From NCBI GenBank assembly GCA_944989445.1, contig CALYLW010000182.1:855501-919500 (forward strand): a stretch of DNA of 64,000 bases, read 5' to 3'. Shown here in pieces: positions 58,120 to 64,000 of this stretch. Below the pieces are notes generated by a model. The model searched no databases. It saw nothing but the letters and a program-made list of their open reading frames with translations, and was not told the origin of the DNA. The stretch comes from Ampullaceana balthica. Taxonomy: Eukaryota > Mollusca > Gastropoda > Lymnaeidae. The translations under genes and the position numbers were made by a program. Numbering within the stretch: position 1 is the first letter of the stretch; each line of letters opens with the position of its first letter.

Positions 58120-59290
58120 CTGCGGCCTCGTGGCGCCTGCGGCGCCCACTTTTTTAGGGCGCCTACGGCACCCACCTTTTCAAAAGCCCAACTAACTTGT
58201 CCTTGCATGATCATCATCGCCCTTCGTCCCATCTGGGGCATATGCCATGAACAAAGGCTCTCCAGGCATCCCGGTCCTGCGCCAATCTTTCTATCTGCCC
58301 CCAGCTGTGCCCGCTCATTTTGGTGTCTGCCTCCAGTTCCCTTCTCCAGGTCATTTTGGGACGACCTCTTTTTCTCTTTCCTTGGGGGTTCCATGCATGT
58401 GAGGGCTTGTCTCACAATGCTGGATGTAGGCTTTCTGAGAGTGTGGCCAATCCATCTCCATCTTCGCTGGCGTATTAGCTCTTCCACTGGCTCTTGTTGT
58501 GTGCGTTGCCAGAGGTCTTCGTTGGTGATGACAATGGGCCAGCGGATTCGGAGAATTGTTCGGAGACATTTGTTTATAAAAGCTTGAAGCTTTTTTGAAA
58601 TGGCTGCTATTCGCCATGTTTCTGCTCCATACAGCAAGACAGTCTTTATTGTGGTGTTGAATATCCTGACCTTGGTATGGAGAGTCAAGTTGTAGTTCCA
58701 AACATTTTTTAGCTGTTTAAATGCTGTTATTGCTTTGCCAATTCTCATTCTTACATCGGGTTCTGTCCCTCCTTGTGTGTCAAAGATGCTTCCAAGGTAT
58801 GTGAAGCTATCCACCTCTTCGAGATTTTTTCCTTCTAGTGTTATTGGAGTGTTGCTTGATGGATTTATTTTAAGGACTTTGCTTTTTCCCTTATGGATGT
58901 TCAGGCCAAGGCAAGCAGAGAACTGTGCTTCATAGTTGGTTTTCTCCTGCATCGGTTGCGGTGAGTGCGATATTAATGCCAGATCATCCGCAAAGTCCAA
59001 GTCATCAAGTTGCTTCCATAGTGTCCACTTGGTACCATTTCTCTTTTGCTCTGTTGACATTTTCATTATCCAGTCGATGGTTAGCAGAAATAAGAATGGT
59101 GAAAGAAGACACCCCTGTCTGACTCCGGTCTGTACCCCAAAACCCTTGTATGATAAATAAGTAATATTAAACTTCCTTAAATGTACACAAAGTATTTTAT
59201 AATAGGGATTGTTTTTTTGGTCAAAAGCCCAAGTAACTTATCCTTGTATGATAAATACGAAATATTCCTGAAATGTACACAAAGTATTAA
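58120..59290. repeat. GGCGCC-ended repeat hosting the LINE
   Basis: Carries GGCGCC runs and the phrase AAAAGCCCAACTAACTTGTC, recurring at about 59223, 61470-61500 (inverse) and 63250-63320 (inverse). Confidence 0.5.
58206..59147 (-). pseudogene. 5'-truncated LINE with reverse transcriptase C-terminal part
   Basis: On the minus strand: LDFADDLALISHS (the catalytic F-A-D-D), CLGLNIHKGKSKVLKIN, DSFTYLGSIFDTQGG, LLYGAETWR, LRTILRIRWPIVITNEDLWQ, RWRWIGHTLRKP. This order is typical of the palm-to-thumb end of non-LTR reverse transcriptases. The upstream palm and the endonuclease are missing, and the reading shifts frame near the end. It interrupts the surrounding repeat between CCTTG and TATGATAAAT, an arrangement seen unbroken at 59242. 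Confidence 0.85.
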
Positions 59291-60240
59291 TATAATATTT
59301 TTTTACAATGCTAATCACCATATGATTTTTTAACTGCACGTCCCGTCTGTCCTGTCCGTGACGCTTCTAATTTTAGAAAGCAGCGCACCAAATTGCTGCA
59401 CACAAAAAATAACTCTTTATGTCAGTCAGCACTTTTAGCAACACAAATGCTGACGTCAAAGGTTCGTGAGTTTTTTTGGTTAATCTGAAAACCAAAATTA
59501 TTATGATTTTTAAGACTATATTTTCAATTAAAAAAAGCAGAGTGATGTCCCTTAACGTTAGGCATGAGTCAGTCACACATAATTGAGGGTAAATATATAT
59601 ATGATTAGTGGAAATTTCTTTTTCGTCCACCGGTGCCTAAGCACAATTTTAATGCACTATTGTATTTTAAAAATAATTTCAACATGAAAAACACAATATT
59701 ACAAAACAAAAAAAAACTATAAAGGGCAAACCCATTATCTTTTTACTATGGCTTACAATTATTTTACAAACATGTGGGGAAGCTAATGTGTACGAAGGAA
59801 TAGGGGATGGGGATTCCGAAAATGTACGGGGTGCAACATGGGGAAGGAGGTTACAAAAATATGACAATTTGTGCGTACGTAATTTATGGATGGCCCCATG
59901 TTGTAATTCTTTTAGTTTTTGTTCATCAATCATTTTCAAGCTTTTTAAGACCTATCTATCCGTTTAAGAACCTATGTGACACAAAATAATGGGGGTGAGA
60001 CTGCAACCAGGCTTTTAAATTAGTAAATGTATAGCATATAAACAGGGTATTAGTTAGCCTGACAGGACGTAACACAAGAGCAAACGTTTCGGCAAAGAGC
60101 CTTCCCCAACGAACAAATAGTACACAAATAAAAACGAATATAACGAAAGAATGAAAAAAAAACTTAGCTGCGGTGAAATCCAATTAGTCCAGTAGAGATA
60201 TGGGTTAATACAAAATCATACACTACTATATATTAGTTAT

Positions 60241-60697
60241 GTCACCCGTCAAAACGACCGAGGAAAAAATGGCCCCGACAAAACGCCTTGACATAACTGC
60301 CCCGGTAAAAACGGCCCCAGACAAATTCTTTACATTTTTAACAAAAAATACATTTTTATTTTGCAATTTAAGCTTTTGTAAACTTTTTCACCCTGAAATA
60401 AAGTGTTAAAATTGTAAAATTATTTCTTGTGATGTTATTTTATTATTTCTTCTGTCAAACAACCGTCACTTGACACCGTATCGAGTACAGGCTATTAAAT
60501 TCATTCTTGTAAAGTCATTACTCTTATTTCTTGTTAGCTAAACATGAAACTGAATCGGTGAGTAAAAATATACATATAACATTTGAATGTAATTTTTACT
60601 ATTAGTCCATTTATTAGTCCAGGGCCGTTTTGTCGGCGCTGTTACCTCGGGGCCCATTTGTCGGGGCCGTTTGTCCCGGGTCGTTTTGTCGGTGAAC
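60241..60697. mobile_element. TIR/foldback MITE with ACGACC-GGCCCCGACAAA ends
   Basis: Left end GTCACCCGTCAAAACGACC plus GGCCCCGACAAAACG; right end (inverse) GTTCACCGACAAAACGACCC plus GGCCCCGACAAATGG. About 457 bp, AT-rich centre, no coding. Confidence 0.75.
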
Positions 60698-60989
60698 CAT
60701 AAGTTTAAGTTCAGTAGTCCAAGATTTTAGTATATAAAGTTAAAGGTATGAGCCTACAAAATTAAACCCTTCTGTTCATTTGGGAATTTGAAAATTAGTG
60801 ACAAATGAGTGAGGGCTTAGGCTAATATTTGTATAGAAAAAAACACATTAAATAAGTGAATCAAGAATTATAAAAATATACATATAATAAGATATCCAAT
60901 CTTATATAAACATAATTCACTATTTAAAAAAAAATTTTTGTAATTGAATATATACATTTAAATATATATTTTTATATATATATCTTCTA

Positions 60990-61590
60990 TCTATATATAT
61001 AATTCTCTTCGTAGACGGACCCTGCGAGGCAATAAGAAACTGCATGTGCAACAGAGCGTGACAAATGACCATCGCTCTGGTCAACTAAACACAGTTAACG
61101 GTTGACAATCAAAGATAGTGGAGGGGTGACCAAAATGGCCCTTGCGTTTCAATTGCATTGTTTCTTCACAGAAAACGTGAGATTCGTAGTGTAATGGTTA
61201 ACACGTCCGCCTCATGTTTTTTTGTGTGTTTTGTTTTTTAAATGTTTGTTTGTGCCCGTTCTTATACCTCTTTATTGCATAGCATACGCCGCAGACTGGC
61301 TCATCATAGACAGTGCAAAGAACGGTTGGGGTGAGAGTACAGACACAAAAAGCAGCACCAATATGACGTCATTGTTTTCACTGATATTTTAATTTTGGAA
61401 AAGGGAACCCCTATTATAAAATACTTTGTGTGCATTTCAGAAAGTTTAATATTTCGTATTGATCAAACAAGGACAAGTTAGTTGGGCTTTTGAAAAAGGT
61501 TGGCGTGGAAGGCGCCCTGAAAAAGTGCATTAAAGGGGTAAAAGAACTCTCCATGAGCAAGTCTGCGGCGTATAATTTGCTATGTATGTT
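60990..61590 (+). mobile_element. Helitron-like element, copy 3 (fragmented)
   Basis: Starts A|TCTATATATATAATTCTC, the same 5' end as the copy at 9966-10929, with matching GGTCAACTAAACACAGTTAA and a tRNA-Val-like half. The 3' part is disturbed: an opposite-orientation end (GCATACGCCGCAGACTGG) lies at about 61280 and a same-orientation remnant GAGCAAGTCTGCGGCGTA at about 61559. Confidence 0.55.
61181..61213 (+). pseudogene. tRNA-Val-like 5' half inside Helitron copy 3
   Basis: GTAGTGTAATGGTTAACACG is close to an A box of tRNA-Val, followed by CGCCT of the anticodon arm. The 3' half is missing. Confidence 0.5.
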
Positions 61591-61599
61591 CGTCCGGTC

Positions 61600-63331
61600 C
61601 GTTCGTCACGCTACTAATTTTAGAAAGCAGCGCACCAAATTTTTGCACCAAAATTAACTCTTTTCGAACTTTCGCATAAAATTGTTAAATTTGGAAATAA
61701 ATAAATAAAATAAAAATAAATTAAAAAAATGAAAGCTCTGTATTATATTATTTTTTATTCTGTATTTTTATTCTAGATATCAGCTGAAACATATTTATTT
61801 TGAGAACTTCCGTCAGTTTTGAAGAGTGATACACTTGTAACTTTGCTTTTAATATAGAACTGGAAGAGGTGTTGACTTAACAATAATGAAAACGTTTATT
61901 TGAATTCAAGCTCTATTACAACTATTTAAAATATTGATTTACACAGCAGTTTCAAACTGTTGGCATTTGCAGTGATTTGCTTTAATCACTTTTAGGTACA
62001 ATTGCATGGAGGATAGCCCTAGCCACTGATCAGCGATTTTGAAGACGCGACAATTTGCAGTGATTTTTCTTCCATGCCCATGGATGACTATATGAGCTGA
62101 ATGGAAAGATCTCTGGGTTGAAGATGTTTGATGACTACATATTCTTTTCTAGCTTGTAGAATGCGCACTTAACATTCAATACCATAGAAAGGACGCTTCG
62201 TGGTATTCCGCATACTATGTCCATATCTGATATATAAATGCGTACAGTATCTCCAGATTTCCTTGGTGGGTATTTTGCATCTCAATGTTTTAGCATTTTG
62301 AGGCGATGATTTTGCAAACTAGTATGAGTATGAGTTACTGACCTCTTGTTCTGATTTTGATTTTATTAGGAAATTACCTGCAATAATGTTACCTGATTTC
62401 CCCTCGTCTCATTCATTACGCATTCCACAATTTGGTTTGACTCTTTAGCCCAAGGGATTCAAAAGAATAGGCCTTACTTGAACTATGTTTAACAAAAAAT
62501 ACACTTTAATTATTGTCAGGCTACTCGTATCGAATTTCCGATGGCACCATAGCCATTGTAGCAAGTTCAACTTCAAAACACCAGTGAAAGGTTCCATAAC
62601 TCATAAATCTCTTCCCACCCACCACCCAAAGAATTAAAGACTATATTTATTTCTTACCATAAAAAGAATGAATGTATTGCATAAACATTTAAATTCAATG
62701 TAAAATATGACTTTTTTGCATCAAAAAACTTTTATAAGTAATTTTCTTATACGCTATGACGTATGATAAAAGTATTGAAAATATCTTTCAGCATGCTTGC
62801 ATATTTAACGTATGTAGACTTTTGAAATGTAAATGTGAATTTATGGAATTAGTAAAGCAAATAATATTATAGACATAAACAACTATGAGGTGAATACTTC
62901 AACTTCATTTGAATATTGATAGCTATTTCCACTTCCATTTTATCTTTTTATTAAAATAATGTAATAATAAACAATATAATAGCCCAAGTCACAGGTTGGT
63001 TTGAGTATGTGTCCGTAACGATATGACGTCATTTGTTGAACTTATATTTAAATGTATATGCAAGTACAAGGCGCGCATCAGGAGGTGTGCAAAATTTAAA
63101 AAATTCTAAAATATTCTAAAAAAATATATTATATGACGTCACAGTTTTAGCTTATATTTTAATTTTGGAAAAGAGAGCGATGTAAAAAGAGGATTTAAAG
63201 GATTTTTAATTATAAAATACTTTATTTACATTTCAGGAAGTTTACTATTTCATATTTATCAAACAAGGATAAGTTACTTTGGCTTTTTACCAAAAAAAAG
63301 TAGGCGCCTTAGGCGCCCATTAAACCCCTAG
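61600..63331. other. repeat-poor AT-rich tract
   Basis: No gene recognised. The stretch 63030-63330 belongs to the GGCGCC-ended repeat family. Confidence 0.4.
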
Positions 63332-64000
63332 TCTATATATATATAAAAATAAAAGTATGTCTGTGTGTGTGTGTGTGTGTGTGTGCATGTCCTTTATAGC
63401 TGACTAAACCATTCATCCGATCGTCATGAAATTTTTGGAGACTGTTAAGTACCTACCTGGGATGGTAACTGGCAACTTTGTTTTCTAAATTTAACACTCA
63501 TGGGGCACCGGGGGCCCATAATATGATTTTTTCTTATATGAGCTATATAAAAAATTAGTTTAAGCGCTACCTACTGTGTAAATTGTTGGATCTTAACCAA
63601 ACTTTGTATATGACAAATTGATAGTCAATATTAAAAAACTATAGGGCACTGAACTGCAAATAGTCATTCCTTTGGGGCTGTGGGCCCAAAAATTCACATT
63701 TCTTAAACGTTCAAGATTTTATTCACCATTCAGTCATTAACAATCTTGACAAATAATGACACATGTATTCATTATTATTCAAATTGAAATGAACAGGGGT
63801 TTTGAACGTTATATCTTGCACTGAATGGGCCCCAGGGCCCTTAATGTCTTTTTTTGCTTATATAAGATATATACAAATTAGTTTATGCGTTAGGTACTGA
63901 GTAAATGAATGGATCTAAACCAAAATTTGAATACAAAACTTGGTAGCCCATATTAAAATACTATAGGGCACATAACTTCAAATGTCCATTCCTTCGGGGC
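63332..64000 (+). mobile_element. Helitron-like element, 5' end, running out of the window
   Basis: Starts TCTATATATATATAAAAATA followed by a GT microsatellite and CCGATCGTCATGAAATTTTT. The interior holds monomer-like blocks with GGGGC...GGGCCC cores and CTATAGGGCACTGAACTGCA phrases, resembling the decayed region at 11.0-12.3 kb. Confidence 0.65.

Larger units (their letters stand above)
57370..59897. mobile_element. TIR element, GGGGCCATCC family, with nested insertions
   Basis: Left end GGGGCCATCCATATATTACG at 57370 and right end (inverse) GGGGCCATCCATAAATTACG at 59897. Its left interior matches the element at 35352-36782 (AATTTAATTTGCATAA and GAGACCGACTGAGTCA blocks). A second TIR element (about 57722-58086) and the LINE-bearing repeat sit inside. 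Confidence 0.6.

Noticed and set aside
58117..58587. Plus-strand 156-residue frame
   Set aside because: Antisense shadow of the LINE reverse transcriptase, which has clear motifs on the minus strand.

Overview
The window is AT-rich eukaryotic DNA with GT-AG introns, long intergenic tracts and dense, mostly decayed transposable elements (Helitron-like, hAT, pogo, other terminal-inverted-repeat elements, LINE remnants, a solo LTR). An invertebrate is likely. The mix of AT-rich introns, GGAT-type microsatellites and Ig-type receptors would suit a mollusc, perhaps a gastropod, but no marker gene settles this. Bacterial features (operons, ribosome binding sites, CRISPR) are absent.

Two convergent, multi-exon genes for single-pass Ig-like receptors dominate. 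The plus-strand gene (1419-21148) has ten coding exons that join without a frame break into about 722 residues: signal peptide, about five Ig-like modules, a membrane segment, and an acidic tail with tyrosine motifs spaced 12-14 residues apart (YITI, YITV, YITA, YITV). One fits the ITSM pattern TxYxxI and one the ITIM pattern SxYxxV. The stop codon lies exactly where the next repeated tyrosine should be, and decayed copies of the motif continue in the 3' flank.

The minus-strand gene (53997 down to 33024) has seven coding exons that join in frame into about 1019 residues: signal peptide, two Ig-like modules, a membrane segment, a Cys-Cys/basic stop-transfer stretch on its own 34-nt exon, and a 2.2 kb exon coding about 18 ankyrin repeats. 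An Ig-ectodomain receptor with a large ankyrin cytoplasmic domain is the most unusual object here. The pair face each other across about 12 kb and look like members of one receptor cluster, plausibly in recognition or immunity (inference only).

Layout: 1-1300 Helitron-like remnant with a tRNA-Val-like segment; 1.4-21.1 kb receptor 1. Its 12 kb second intron holds a TIR transposon with a broken transposase-like gene (2.2-4.6 kb) and a long array of about 166-bp monomers in A-B-C order (5.1-10 kb), interrupted by a solo LTR and by a Helitron that itself holds a MITE. The next intron carries a 470-bp GGAT tract. 21.2-33 kb is intergenic with nested hAT remnants; 33-54 kb is receptor 2, whose introns hold several TIR elements; 54-64 kb is a repeat graveyard with a palindromic element, nested TIR elements, a 5'-truncated LINE, Helitron fragments and the start of another Helitron at 63332.
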